A stretch of DNA of 64,000 nucleotides from JBFWRK01 sp050248955 (GCA_050248955.1 JBFWRK010000003.1:310001-374000), one strand, 5' to 3'. Positions 14,549 through 23,748 are shown, counted from the stretch's first letter. The notes: generated by a model from the letters alone, not told the origin. Numbers and translations: made by a program.

Positions 14549-15838
14549 ATGGAGATGAACGACATGGTGCTCGTGAGCGTGGACGACCACGTGATCGAGC
14601 CGCCCACGGTGTTCGTCGGACGGATGCCGGATCGGTACCGAGACCAGGCGCCGAGGATCATGGAAGACGACCAGGGCAGTCAGTTCTGGTTGTTCGAAGG
14701 GCAGCGCGCCCAGAACATGGGGCTCAACGCCGTCGCCGGATGCCCGCCCGAGGAGTACGGGCTCAACCCGTTGCGCTACGAGTTCATGCGTCCCGGTTGC
14801 TACGACATCCACGAGCGCATCCGGGACATGAACGCGAACGGCGTGCTCGGTTCGCTGAACTTCCCGACCTTCGTGCACTTCTGCGGCCAGCTGTTCCTGC
14901 GGGCACAGGACAAGGACCTCGCGTTGGCGTGCGTGCGCGCGTACAACGACTGGCACATCGACGAGTGGGCGGGCACCTATCCCGACCGGATCATCCCGAT
15001 GTCGATCATGCCGCTGTGGGATCCGCAGCTGATGGCTGACGAGATCCGACGTGTCGCGGGCAAGGGCTGCCACGCCGTCACGTTCTCCGAGAACCCGGAG
15101 AAGCTCGGTCAGCCCGGCCTCCACGGCGACCACTGGGATCCGTTCTTCACCGCGTGCGTCGAGACGAACACGGTCGTCTGCATGCACATCGGTTCGTCGT
15201 CGTCGATGACGGTCACCTCGCTCGATGCACCCGCGGACGTGAGCATCGCGATCACACCGATGAACTCGTTCCTGGCGCTGAACGACCTGATGTGGACGCC
15301 GATCTTCAGGAAGTTCCCCGACATGATCATCGCCCTGTCGGAGGGCGGCATCGGCTGGATCCCGTACGCCCTGGAGCGGATGGACTACGTCTACAACCAC
15401 CACCACGCCTGGACCGGCGCCGACTTCGGCGGGATGATGCCCACCGACCTGTTCCATCGCAACGTCTCGACCTGTTTCATCGACGACCGCGCCGGCATCG
15501 AGCTCCGCCACAAGGTCGGCATCGACCGCATCACCTGGGAGTGCGACTACCCGCACTCGGACTCCACCTGGCCGCACTCGCCGGAGCTGCTCGGGCACTG
15601 CCTCGAAGGTGTCCCTGACGACGAGGTGGACAAGATCACCCACCGCAACGCGATGCGGCTCTACTCCTTCGACCCGTTCGCCACCCGGACGCGCGAGTCG
15701 TCCACCGTCGGCGCCCTGCGTGCCGAGGCCAAGGACGTCGACGTCTCGCTGCGCAGCATGGGCCGGGGCAAGGGCACGCCGTTCACCGCCCGCCAGCTCG
15801 CCGAGCTCGCCGGCCGCGACGCCGCCGCCGCCAAGTGA
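14549..15838 (+). CDS. Metal-dependent amidohydrolase family protein (ACMSD-like)
   Basis: 429 residues. It begins MEMNDMVLVSVDDHVIEPP, the D-x-H opening of amidohydrolase_2 (ACMSD-like) enzymes. VCMHIGSSSS supplies a metal His, LSEGGIGWIPYALERMDY is the conserved barrel strand, and WECDYPHSDSTWPHSPE holds the late Asp. Members hydrolyse or decarboxylate ring-cleavage products. ATG 14549 has CAGGAG 7 nt upstream; a longer frame goes back into the tetR side and is not used. Its stop overlaps the P450 start (GTGA). Confidence 0.85.
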   Translation: MEMNDMVLVSVDDHVIEPPTVFVGRMPDRYRDQAPRIMEDDQGSQFWLFEGQRAQNMGLNAVAGCPPEEYGLNPLRYEFMRPGCYDIHERIRDMNANGVLGSLNFPTFVHFCGQLFLRAQDKDLALACVRAYNDWHIDEWAGTYPDRIIPMSIMPLWDPQLMADEIRRVAGKGCHAVTFSENPEKLGQPGLHGDHWDPFFTACVETNTVVCMHIGSSSSMTVTSLDAPADVSIAITPMNSFLALNDLMWTPIFRKFPDMIIALSEGGIGWIPYALERMDYVYNHHHAWTGADFGGMMPTDLFHRNVSTCFIDDRAGIELRHKVGIDRITWECDYPHSDSTWPHSPELLGHCLEGVPDDEVDKITHRNAMRLYSFDPFATRTRESSTVGALRAEAKDVDVSLRSMGRGKGTPFTARQLAELAGRDAAAAK

Positions 15839-17169
15839 CGCGGCGCACGGACATGACCGACACCGCCAAGAACGCCGAGCGGATCGTGGTCGATTTCGAC
15901 CAGCACTCCCACGAGTATCGCGATCGGTACCCCGAGATCAGCCACGAGCTGCGATCGAGGTGCCCGGTCGTGTGGACCGAGAGCCACGGCGGCCACTGGA
16001 TCGTCACCGGACTCGATGAGGTCAGCGAGATGTACAAGCACGCCGACCTCTTCTCGGCCGTGAAGGACCCCGACCCCACCAGCCCGTACCGCGGCATCCA
16101 GATCCCCGACCCCAACCCTGGGGTGTCGGCAGGGTTCCTCGAGATGGATCCGCCGACGCAGCTCGCCTACCGGCACATCCTCAACCCGTTCACGTCGCCG
16201 GCAGCCGTGCGCAAGTGGGAGCCGATGGCGCACGATCTGACGCGGGCCTGCCTCGAGGACGTGATCGAGTCGGGCCGGATCGACGTCGTCGACGACCTCG
16301 CCAACATCGTGCCCGCGGTCGTCACGATGGCGCTGCTCGGCCTTCCCCTCGATGACTGGAAGGTGTTCAGCGAACCGATGCACGCGTTCGTCTACACACC
16401 GCCCGACAGTCCCGACCTGCCCCGCGTCCAGGGCCTGATGTTCGAGGCCATCATGCACATCGCCGAACGGGTCGCTGCCGCACGGGTCGACCCGCGACCC
16501 GGCGCGATCAAGGCGTTGATCGACGCCGAGATCGACGGCGAGCCGCTCCCCGACGACAAGCTGTTCGGCACCCTGTTCCTGCTCATCGCCGGAGGGCTCG
16601 ACACGACGACCGCGCTCACCGCCAACGCCATGAACTGGCTCGCCCGCAACCCGGCCGAGCGCGAGCGCCTTCGCAACGACCGTGGGCTGCTCGACATGGC
16701 GACCGAGGAGTTCCTCCGCTGCTTCAGCCCGTCGCAGGGCGATGCCCGCACCGTCACGCGCGACTGCGTGGTGGCCGGGTACGAGTTCAAGGAGCACGAG
16801 CGCGTGCTGCTCAGCTTCGCGATGCCCAATCGCGATCCTCGCGTCTTCGACGAGCCGGACGAGCTGCGCATCGACCGGTTCCCCAACCGGCACGCCGCGT
16901 TCGGGTTGGGGAACCACCGCTGCCTCGGCTCGAACGTCGCCCGCACGCAGTTCAAGGCGATGCTGTGGGGGGCGCTGCAGCGGCTCGGCGACTTCGACGC
17001 CGACCCGACCGGCGCCGAGCGCTACGAGTCGATCGGCATCATCAACGGGTGGCGGCACATGCCCGCCACCTTCCCGCCGGGTGAACGTGAGGGGCCGGGA
17101 CTGGCGGAGACGATGGCCACCTGGCAAGCCCGCCTCGATCGAGAAGCCGCTGAAGCGGCAGGAGCCTGA
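15835..17169 (+). CDS. Cytochrome P450
   Basis: 444 residues from GTG 15835 (438 if ATG 15853 is used). The I-helix is LLIAGGLDTTTALT, the ExxR motif is EEFLR, and the haem loop is FGLGNHRCLGSNVAR with the axial Cys. The hydrophilic N-terminus means a soluble bacterial class I P450. It overlaps the amidohydrolase by 4 nt and is followed 5 nt later by its likely electron donor. It probably hydroxylates the substrate whose product the amidohydrolase then handles; the compound is unknown. Confidence 0.92.
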   Translation: MTRRTDMTDTAKNAERIVVDFDQHSHEYRDRYPEISHELRSRCPVVWTESHGGHWIVTGLDEVSEMYKHADLFSAVKDPDPTSPYRGIQIPDPNPGVSAGFLEMDPPTQLAYRHILNPFTSPAAVRKWEPMAHDLTRACLEDVIESGRIDVVDDLANIVPAVVTMALLGLPLDDWKVFSEPMHAFVYTPPDSPDLPRVQGLMFEAIMHIAERVAAARVDPRPGAIKALIDAEIDGEPLPDDKLFGTLFLLIAGGLDTTTALTANAMNWLARNPAERERLRNDRGLLDMATEEFLRCFSPSQGDARTVTRDCVVAGYEFKEHERVLLSFAMPNRDPRVFDEPDELRIDRFPNRHAAFGLGNHRCLGSNVARTQFKAMLWGALQRLGDFDADPTGAERYESIGIINGWRHMPATFPPGEREGPGLAETMATWQARLDREAAEAAGA

Positions 17170-17174
17170 CCGCG

Positions 17175-17372
17175 ATGCGCGTCTACGTCGATGAAGCCCT
17201 GTGCCAGGGGCACACGCTGTGCGCCATGGCGGCGCCCGAGGTGTTCTCCCTCCGAGACGAGGACGGCCATTCCTACGTGGCGGTCACCGAGTTCACCCCC
17301 GAGGTGATCGCGGCGGCCAGGCGCGCCGCCTCGACCTGCCCGGAACAGGCGATCGTCGTCGAGGACGAGTAG
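17175..17372 (+). CDS. 3Fe-4S ferredoxin for the P450
   Basis: 65 residues. CQGHTLCAMAAPEVF and STCPEQAI give three Cys in the C-x5-C...CP pattern of P450-associated ferredoxins; the place of a fourth cluster Cys is taken by the His/Thr of GHT, so a 3Fe-4S cluster is expected. It passes electrons to the P450 encoded 5 nt upstream. The reductase is not in the window. Confidence 0.92.
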   Translation: MRVYVDEALCQGHTLCAMAAPEVFSLRDEDGHSYVAVTEFTPEVIAAARRAASTCPEQAIVVEDE

Positions 17373-17378
17373 CGCCGC

Positions 17379-17401
17379 GAACGGCTCTCGATCGAGCGTT
17401 C
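17379..17401. terminator. Hairpin between convergent ferredoxin and tautomerase genes
   Basis: GAAC/GTTC and GCTC/GAGC stems with one bulged base close a short TCGATC-like loop. It can act in both directions. Confidence 0.45.
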
Positions 17402-17406
17402 CGGCG

Positions 17407-17664
17407 TCAGCTGTGGTCGTTGGACCCGGTGACCTTGTCGTCGACGGGGTCGGGTGGCAGCACCTGCCGGAACGCCGATTGGTCGATCACCTCGCCTTGC
17501 CAACCCCAACCACCGTCAGGAACCTCGTGCAGGAGCACGTAGGTGCGATCGGTGGTGGGCAGGCCCTCGGCCTCGACCGCGGCCGTGGTGACGCGTTCGA
17601 CCATCAACCGCTTGCGGGCGGGGGAGAGGAAACCCTCGGGTGTGTAGATGTGAATGACGGGCAT
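17407..17664 (-). CDS. Tautomerase family protein (4-oxalocrotonate tautomerase-like)
   Basis: 85 residues. It begins MPVIHIYTPEGFLSPARKRL, so Pro-2 is in place as the catalytic base after Met removal. VTTAAVEAEG and YVLLHEVPDGGWGWQGE complete the single beta-alpha-beta unit. It resembles small tautomerases that isomerise keto-enol intermediates. ATG 17664. It is divergent from a TetR gene, with two operator repeats in between that probably control it. Confidence 0.85.
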   Translation of the reverse strand: MPVIHIYTPEGFLSPARKRLMVERVTTAAVEAEGLPTTDRTYVLLHEVPDGGWGWQGEVIDQSAFRQVLPPDPVDDKVTGSNDHS

Positions 17665-17713
17665 CGTCTGGTCCTTTCGTGCTGCGTGCTGCGTGATGCA
17701 ACTGGATGATAAC

Positions 17714-17747
17714 TAGACCAGTCGTCATAGTCAATAGACCAGTCGTC
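17714..17747. promoter_or_regulatory. Twin operator of the LmrA/YxaF-type regulator
   Basis: TAGACCAGTCGTC occurs twice, at 17714-17726 and 17735-17747, 21 bp apart, so both face the same side of the helix. Each has AGAC-N5-GTC(T) symmetry. The TAGACCAGTC core resembles what I recall of LmrA/YxaF boxes. This is the likely binding site of the TetR protein at 17771. Confidence 0.7.
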
Positions 17748-17770
17748 TGAGTTTTCTGTATGCTCGGCAC

Positions 17771-18373
17771 ATGAGCCGAACCACGCGTGAGCGGATGTTG
17801 ACGACCACCGCCAGGCTGTTGCAGCGCCAGGGCTTCCACGGGACCGGGCTGAACCAGATCGTCGCCGAAGCCCAAGCGCCCAAGGGATCGATGTACTTCC
17901 ACTTCCCGCGTGGCAAGGAACAGCTCACCGCAGAGGCCATCGCGTTGTCGGGTTCCGAGGTCGAGTCCGCTCTCGCCGACCACACCACTTCGTCGGCGAT
18001 CGCATCGCTCGACGCGTACCTCGCCGACGTGGCCGCCCTGCTGGAGCGCTCCGGCTACCTCGAAGGCTGTCCGATCGCCACTGTCGCGCTCGAGATCGGC
18101 GCGAGCTCGGAGGAGATCGGTGACGCCTGCGCGGACGCGTTCGGTCGGCTGATCGGGCGCGTCGCGTCGTGGATCGAATCCGATGGGGTCGATCCCGTCG
18201 CGGCGCGCGATCGGGCGCTCCTCGTCTACGCCGCCATCGAAGGCGCGCTCGTCTTCGCCAAAGCCCGCCGTTCGATCGAACCGCTCACGAAGCTGCGCGC
18301 GCTGCTCCCGCTCTTGCTCGATGTCACCGACGCCGGCTCGACGACACCGCGGCCGAGCGCGAAGGATCGTTGA
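17771..18373 (+). CDS. TetR regulator, LmrA/YxaF type
   Basis: 200 residues. The HTH is GFHGTGLNQIVAEAQAPKGS then MYFHFPRGKEQL. The C-terminal GYLEGCPIATVALEIGASS is the signature of the LmrA/YxaF ligand domain. ATG 17771. It is divergent from the tautomerase, with paired operators between, so it most likely represses both genes and is released by a small hydrophobic ligand. Confidence 0.88.
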   Translation: MSRTTRERMLTTTARLLQRQGFHGTGLNQIVAEAQAPKGSMYFHFPRGKEQLTAEAIALSGSEVESALADHTTSSAIASLDAYLADVAALLERSGYLEGCPIATVALEIGASSEEIGDACADAFGRLIGRVASWIESDGVDPVAARDRALLVYAAIEGALVFAKARRSIEPLTKLRALLPLLLDVTDAGSTTPRPSAKDR

Positions 18374-18586
18374 TCAGGAGCATCAGGCCTGCGCCCTGGC
18401 GCTGCGCTCGGCCTGCGAACGGGCGCCGGTGCGCCGCGTGAGCGAACGCACGACGCGGCGGATGTTCACAGATGCTTGACGGACGCGACGCGGCCCGGAC
18501 GGTTCCCGATGCCCTCCGGGGCACCGTGCTCCGTCACACCCGTCCCTCGGCGCCGCCGACGCTCACACCACAGGGTGCAATCACAC

Positions 18587-20281
18587 ATGACAGCAGCGAT
18601 CTCCACCTTGCAGCCTTCCGAGCCGATCGGTCTCGTCTCGAAGCTGCTGGCACTCGTCCCGAGGGGCGTCCGTCTGAGCGACGCTTCCTGGCAGCGCCGG
18701 CACCGCTTCATCGAGGCCGTGCTCTGGTTGGCGATTCCCGGGATCATGCTCGTCGGCTTCGCCCGCGGCTACGCCGCCGGCCACGTGCTGCTCGAGACCT
18801 CACCGGTCATCCTGTTCGCGATCGCCAGCCGCGCCGTCAGCGCCCACGGGCTGAGGGCGGTGCTGGTCAGCGTCGGCCTGCTGACCACCGACGCGATCCT
18901 CGTCCACTTCACCGGCGGCCTGATCGAGGCCCACTTCACGTTCTTCGTGATGGTGCCGCTGATCGCGTTGTACCAGGACATCATCGCCTTCGCGTTCGCC
19001 ATCGTCTTCGTGAGCGGCCAGCACGCGATCATGACGATGGTCGACCCGAAGAGCGTGTTCAACCACGCGGCTGCGCAGAACAACCCGTTGCTGTGGGCCG
19101 GCGTGCACGCCGGGTTCGTCGTCGCTCTCGTCGTGATCATGCTCGTTATGTGGCGGTTCACCGAGGAGACGCAGCTCGACCTCGCTCGGCTGGAGGAATA
19201 CAAGGACGAGATGGCTGCGATGCAGGCACGTGAGCGGGTCCAGTCCTCCGAGCTGCAAGGCACGGTCGATCGGATGCTGGTGCTGCAGGCCGAGGCGACC
19301 GAGCTGCAGACCCGTGAGCGGGCGCAGGCGGACGAGTTGCAGGCGAAGGTCGACGCGATGCTGGTGGCGCTCGGCCGCGCCGCTGCCGGTGACCTGACCA
19401 GCACGGTCACGGTGACGGGCGACGATGCCGTCGGTCGCATGGGCATCGCACTCTCGAAGCTGCTCGGCGACCTCCGCCGCAGCGTTTCGCTCATCGCCTC
19501 GAACTCCGAGGCGCTCGCCGCCGCGGCCGAGGAGCTGCAGGTCGTCTCGTCGCAGATGGACGACAACTCGAGCGAGACCTCACGCCAGGTGAACTCCGTG
19601 AGCGCGGCGTCGGTCGACGTCTCGCGCAACGTCGAGACCGTTTCCGCCGGCACCGACGAGATGAGCGTGTCGATCAAGGAGATCGCCCGCAACGCAGCGG
19701 AAGCGGCAAAGGTCGCCACCCAGGCCGTCGAGGCCGCCCGCGAGACGAACGCCACGGTCGCGAAGCTCGGCGCGAGCTCGATCGAGATCGGTCACATCGT
19801 CAAGGTCATCACCGGCATCGCCGAGCAGACCAACCTTCTGGCGCTCAACGCGACGATCGAGGCCGCACGGGCCGGCGAGGCCGGCAAAGGCTTCGCCGTC
19901 GTCGCCAACGAGGTCAAGGAGCTCGCCAAGGAGACCGCCAGGGCCACCGAGGACATCTCCGCCAAGATCGAAGCCATCCAGGCCGACACCCAGTCGTCCG
20001 TCGGCTCGATCAGCGGCATCCTCGAGATCATCAACCAGATCGCCGAGTTCCAGGACACCATCGCTTCGGCGGTGGAGGAGCAGGCGGCCACGACGAACGA
20101 GATCGCCCGGCACGTGACCGATGCGAGCCGCAGCTCCAACGAGATCACTGCCAACATGCGCGGCGTCGCCGAGGCTGCCGACAGCACGGCTGCCGGTGCC
20201 GCCGACAGCCAGCGCGCAGCGTCCGAGCTCGCTCGGATGGCAGCCGAGCTCCAGAGCCTCGTCGGTCAGTTCGTCTACTGA
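18587..20281 (+). CDS. Methyl-accepting chemotaxis-type membrane receptor
   Basis: 564 residues. The N-terminal part (residues 40-190) holds about five or six membrane segments, including GGLIEAHFTFFVMVPLIALY and a following GQHAIM, a multi-pass sensor seen in other MCP-like and cyclase proteins. A coiled coil follows, with two similar blocks ending RERVQSSELQGTVDRML and RERAQADELQAKVDAML. Then come a HAMP-like segment and the signalling hairpin tip GIAEQTNLLALNATIEAARA then GEAGKGFAVVANEVKEL. ATG 18587 is taken; earlier starts give a basic, low-quality extension. No other chemotaxis gene is in view. Confidence 0.85.
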   Translation: MTAAISTLQPSEPIGLVSKLLALVPRGVRLSDASWQRRHRFIEAVLWLAIPGIMLVGFARGYAAGHVLLETSPVILFAIASRAVSAHGLRAVLVSVGLLTTDAILVHFTGGLIEAHFTFFVMVPLIALYQDIIAFAFAIVFVSGQHAIMTMVDPKSVFNHAAAQNNPLLWAGVHAGFVVALVVIMLVMWRFTEETQLDLARLEEYKDEMAAMQARERVQSSELQGTVDRMLVLQAEATELQTRERAQADELQAKVDAMLVALGRAAAGDLTSTVTVTGDDAVGRMGIALSKLLGDLRRSVSLIASNSEALAAAAEELQVVSSQMDDNSSETSRQVNSVSAASVDVSRNVETVSAGTDEMSVSIKEIARNAAEAAKVATQAVEAARETNATVAKLGASSIEIGHIVKVITGIAEQTNLLALNATIEAARAGEAGKGFAVVANEVKELAKETARATEDISAKIEAIQADTQSSVGSISGILEIINQIAEFQDTIASAVEEQAATTNEIARHVTDASRSSNEITANMRGVAEAADSTAAGAADSQRAASELARMAAELQSLVGQFVY

Positions 20282-20317
20282 TCGACCCGGGAGCGAGCTC
20301 GTCGCCGAGTGCGGCGG

Positions 20318-21343
20318 TCAGCCGGCGTCGCTGGACTGCTGCCACAGGTTGATGTTGGCGTCGACGGCGTAGACGTCGATCGCGGCGAGCTCGTCATCGG
20401 CGAAGTGGGTGTGGTCCAAGGCGCCGAGGCAGTCGGCGATCTGTGACCATCGGCTGGCACCGATCAACGCGCTCGTCACGACCTCGTTGCGCAGCACCCA
20501 CGAGATCGCCATCTGCGCCAGGGTCTGTCCGCGCTCGCGGGCGATCCGGTCGAGACCGCGCACTCGTTCCAGGGTGGTGTCGTTGATCATGTCGGGCGAG
20601 AGCGAGCTGTCGGCGGTGGCACGCGAGCCGGCCGGGATGCCGCCGAGGTACTTGTTCGTCAGCAGCCCTTGTGCGAGCGGCGAGAACGCGATGCAGCCGA
20701 TCCCTTCCTCGGCGAGGGTGGCGAGCAGGCCACGCTCGATCCAACGGTTCAGCATCGAGTACGACGGCTGATGGATCACGCACGGTGTACCGAGCTCGCG
20801 CAGGATCGACGCCGCCCTGCGCGTCGCGTCGGGACCATAGGACGAGATGCCGGCGTAGAGGGCGCGCCCGGAACGCACCGCGTGGTCGAGCGCGCCCATC
20901 GTCTCTTCCAGCGGGGTGTCGGGGTCGTAGCGGTGCGAGTAGAAGATGTCCACGTAGTCGAGCCCGAGCCGGGCGAGCGACTGGTCGAGGCTCGCCAGGA
21001 GGTACTTGCGGCTCCCCCACTCGCCATAGGGGCCGTCCCACATCAGGTAGCCCGCCTTGGTGGAGATCACGAGCTCGTCCCGGAACGGGCGCAAATCCCC
21101 GGCGAGCATCGTGCCGAAGTTGGCTTCGGCCGAGCCGGGCGGGGGCCCGTAGTTGTTGGCGAGATCGAAGTGCGTGATGCCCGCGTCGAAGGACTCGAGC
21201 AGCATCGTTCGCGCTTCGTCGGTGAGGTACGGACCACCGAAGTTGTGCCACAGCCCGAGCGTCAGACGTGGTAGCCGGAGACCACTGGCGCCGCAGCGGG
21301 CGTAGGTCATCGTGTCGTATCGGTCATCGCGAGGGGTGTGCAT
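20318..21343 (-). CDS. Aldo/keto reductase, YghZ-like
   Basis: 341 residues. The active-site residues are Asp in HFDLANNYGPPPGSAE, the Tyr of NNYG, Lys in VISTKAGYLMW and His in YSHRYDPDTPLEE. KYLLASLDQSLARLGLDYVD matches the L-glyceraldehyde-3-phosphate reductase (YghZ) branch. It reduces carbonyls with NADPH. A GGAGG lies 5 nt before the ATG at 21343. It starts 30 nt after the cupin gene, probably as one operon. Confidence 0.9.
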   Translation of the reverse strand: MHTPRDDRYDTMTYARCGASGLRLPRLTLGLWHNFGGPYLTDEARTMLLESFDAGITHFDLANNYGPPPGSAEANFGTMLAGDLRPFRDELVISTKAGYLMWDGPYGEWGSRKYLLASLDQSLARLGLDYVDIFYSHRYDPDTPLEETMGALDHAVRSGRALYAGISSYGPDATRRAASILRELGTPCVIHQPSYSMLNRWIERGLLATLAEEGIGCIAFSPLAQGLLTNKYLGGIPAGSRATADSSLSPDMINDTTLERVRGLDRIARERGQTLAQMAISWVLRNEVVTSALIGASRWSQIADCLGALDHTHFADDELAAIDVYAVDANINLWQQSSDAG

Positions 21344-21373
21344 GTCGTCCTCCGTTGGGCGGGCGGCCGCCGA

Positions 21374-21688
21374 TCAGGGCCCGATCAGCGTCAGGAGCAT
21401 GATCGTGGGTTCCGTGCTGACGAGCGAGTGGGGCGTGTCCGGGGCCATGTGGAGCCAGAAGCCGGGCCCGGCGTCGAGCTCCTCCCCGTCAGCGGTGAAC
21501 GTCAGCCGACCCGTGATCACCTGCACCACCGCGGCTCGCGCAGCCCGGTGCTCGGTGAGCTCCTGGCCGGCGTCGAACCCGAAGACCGTCACGTTGATCC
21601 GCTCGTCTCGGTGAACCACCTTGGAGACGACAGCGCCCGATTGCTGGGCGACTTCGGTGACGATGTCCTGGATGGCGACGTGCGCCAT
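21374..21688 (-). CDS. Small cupin-domain protein
   Basis: 104 residues. The single cupin barrel shows the first motif in GQELTEHRAARAAVVQVITG and the second in GPGFWLHMAPDTPHSLVS, with the His ligands of H-R and P-H. The GAGGAAG ribosome site precedes ATG 21688. It is probably co-transcribed with the aldo/keto reductase and divergent from the sigma factor gene. Function not known; many such proteins bind a metal. Confidence 0.85.
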   Translation of the reverse strand: MAHVAIQDIVTEVAQQSGAVVSKVVHRDERINVTVFGFDAGQELTEHRAARAAVVQVITGRLTFTADGEELDAGPGFWLHMAPDTPHSLVSTEPTIMLLTLIGP

Positions 21689-21826
21689 GGCTTCCTCGCT
21701 TCCCCGACCGTTCCGGACGATCGGCCCACGCCGCAGCCTCTCACGCGTGGTGCCGCCGGGTCGCTGACGTGGAGACTGCGTGCGACACGGGGCAACCTCT
21801 GCGCCGGCCCGGTGCTCTAATGCGGC

Positions 21827-22369
21827 ATGGACGAGTCCGCTCCGTCGCTCGTGGACGGCAGCGGCGCGTCCGTGGTGAGATCGGACTTCGAGTTCATCGA
21901 GATCCTCCGCTGCGAACTGCCGCGCGTGCAGCGAATCGCACGTCTGCTGATGGGAGATGCGGATGCCGCCGAGGACATCGTCGCTGAAGCGATCGCGCGG
22001 TCGCTCCCACGATGGCGAGCCGGCGGGATCGCCGACGGTCCGGCGTACCTGCGGCGGGTGGTCGTGAACCTCTGCACCCGGAGGTGGCGACGACGTGCGT
22101 TGGCGCTCCGCCGCGACCATCTCGCGCTCGACTGGATCGCTCCGGTGCCGGACTCCGAGGCAGCAGCCGCTGAACGTGATCGCACCCTGCGGGCGGTGTT
22201 GCAACTGCCCGTGCGCCGGCGTGCCGTCGTGGTGCTGCGGTTCTACGACGACCTCTCCGAGGCCACGATCGCGGACGTGCTCGGGATCAGCGTCGGCACC
22301 GTGAAGTCACAACTGTCGCGGGCACTCGGGCAACTCCGCGAGCACCTCGGCACTCTGGACCTGTCATGA
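21827..22369 (+). CDS. SigE-family ECF RNA polymerase sigma factor
   Basis: 180 residues. The sigma-2 region is RIARLLMGDADAAEDIVAEA (-10 recognition) and sigma-4 is VVLRFYDDLSEATIADVLGI then SVGTVKSQLSRAL (-35 recognition). Spacing and length fit the SigE group of actinobacteria. ATG 21827 has a TCTAAT box only a few bases ahead, suggesting a leaderless message. It overlaps the next gene by 4 nt (ATGA), so that protein is its probable anti-sigma partner. Confidence 0.88.
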   Translation: MDESAPSLVDGSGASVVRSDFEFIEILRCELPRVQRIARLLMGDADAAEDIVAEAIARSLPRWRAGGIADGPAYLRRVVVNLCTRRWRRRALALRRDHLALDWIAPVPDSEAAAAERDRTLRAVLQLPVRRRAVVVLRFYDDLSEATIADVLGISVGTVKSQLSRALGQLREHLGTLDLS

Positions 22370-23748
22370 ACGAGCCGCTCGAAACCCGCCTGCGAGAGCA
22401 CCTGTCCTCGGTCGACCGAGCGCCGGTCGCGGACGTCGTCGCCGTGTCAGCCGCTTCTGACCGAGTCGGGCAGCGTCTGCGGCGAAGGCGTCGCGCCGCC
22501 CTGGCGATCGCCTCGGTGGGCCTCGTCGCCATCGCGGGCGTGGTCATCTGGTCGAGCCAGCCGGCCGAGGAGGACGCGGTCTCGGAGGTCACGGAAGCCT
22601 CCGCAACGTCGACGGGCGACGAGCTCGGCGCGACCGGATCGACCGGCGGCGCGTCGACGGCATCGACGGCAGCGACGGTGTCCACGGTCTCGACGGCGCC
22701 GCCCGCGGCGAGCGCGTGGGCGGCGATCGCACCAGACCCGCGAGGTCCTGCGTGGTTCCCGTCGGCGGTGTGGACAGGCAGCGAAGCGCTGGTCGTCGGC
22801 GGACTCGATGTGGACGGCGAACCCGTCCACGGCGCAGCCGCCTACGACCTTGCGACTGACTCGTGGCGCGTCCTGGCAGCGCCACTGCTCTCGAGCAGTC
22901 GGATCGACCCGCTCGTCGTGTGGACGGGCGCCGAGATGCTCGTCATCGGCGGCGACAACCCCGACGGCAGCCTCCTCGTGTCCGCGGGTGAGGCCTACGA
23001 CCCCGCCGCGGACACGTGGCGCCTCATCGCGTCGCCACCCGTCGGGTTCGTCTCGGATCGTTCGCCGGCAGTGTGGACCGGGGACGAGCTGCTCGTGTGG
23101 CCGTGGGACGGTGGCGGTTCGACGATGGTCATCACACCGATCGCCTACGACCCGACGAGCGACACGTGGCGTCAGCTCGCCGAGCCGCCCGTCGAGCGTC
23201 GTCAGCGGGCGGCGTCGGTGTGGACAGGCACCGAGTGGATCGTGTGGGGCGGCACGGCGGGGGACCGAGAGCTCGCGGATGGCGCCGCGTACGACCCGAG
23301 GATCGACAACTGGAGGGTGATCGCGGATGCTCCGCTCTCGCCACGTCGGGTGCGGGCCGTGTGGACCGGCACCGAGATGATCGTGAGCGCCGGGTCCACC
23401 GGTGGTGATCGAGTGACCGGCAACGGCGAGATGGCCCTGTCCGACGGCGCCGCGTACGACCCGCTCACCGACAGCTGGCGTGAGATCTCATCGGGGTTGG
23501 CGCATCCGGGCTTCGTGCCGGTGTGGACGGGCAGCCAGGTGATCATGTTCGCGAAGGGAGGCGCGGTCGTCTACGACGTGGAGTCCGACCGATGGATCGA
23601 CACCTGTTGCAGTGACACCGGCGGCGGACGAGGCGGAGGCGGGGGAACCCCGGTTTGGACCGGCACGGTCGTGCTCCTGCTCGGCAGCGGTGATGCGGAG
23701 GCGGGCGGCGCGACCTTCGCGCCGCCGGTTCCCGAGCCGGCCGGGTGA
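22366..23748 (+). CDS. Membrane-anchored Kelch-repeat protein, likely sigma-factor regulator
   Basis: 460 residues. A cytoplasmic part of about 40 residues ends in RLRRRRR, one membrane helix follows (AALAIASVGLVAIAGVVIW), then a Ser/Thr/Ala linker and a beta-propeller. The propeller repeats VWTGxE...GG, YDPxxDxWR at least six times, typical of Kelch/galactose-oxidase-like blades. Translational coupling to the ECF factor suggests that the short cytoplasmic part holds it, with the propeller outside as sensor. No classical zinc anti-sigma motif is seen, so the anti-sigma role is inferred. Confidence 0.75.
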   Translation: MNEPLETRLREHLSSVDRAPVADVVAVSAASDRVGQRLRRRRRAALAIASVGLVAIAGVVIWSSQPAEEDAVSEVTEASATSTGDELGATGSTGGASTASTAATVSTVSTAPPAASAWAAIAPDPRGPAWFPSAVWTGSEALVVGGLDVDGEPVHGAAAYDLATDSWRVLAAPLLSSSRIDPLVVWTGAEMLVIGGDNPDGSLLVSAGEAYDPAADTWRLIASPPVGFVSDRSPAVWTGDELLVWPWDGGGSTMVITPIAYDPTSDTWRQLAEPPVERRQRAASVWTGTEWIVWGGTAGDRELADGAAYDPRIDNWRVIADAPLSPRRVRAVWTGTEMIVSAGSTGGDRVTGNGEMALSDGAAYDPLTDSWREISSGLAHPGFVPVWTGSQVIMFAKGGAVVYDVESDRWIDTCCSDTGGGRGGGGGTPVWTGTVVLLLGSGDAEAGGATFAPPVPEPAG

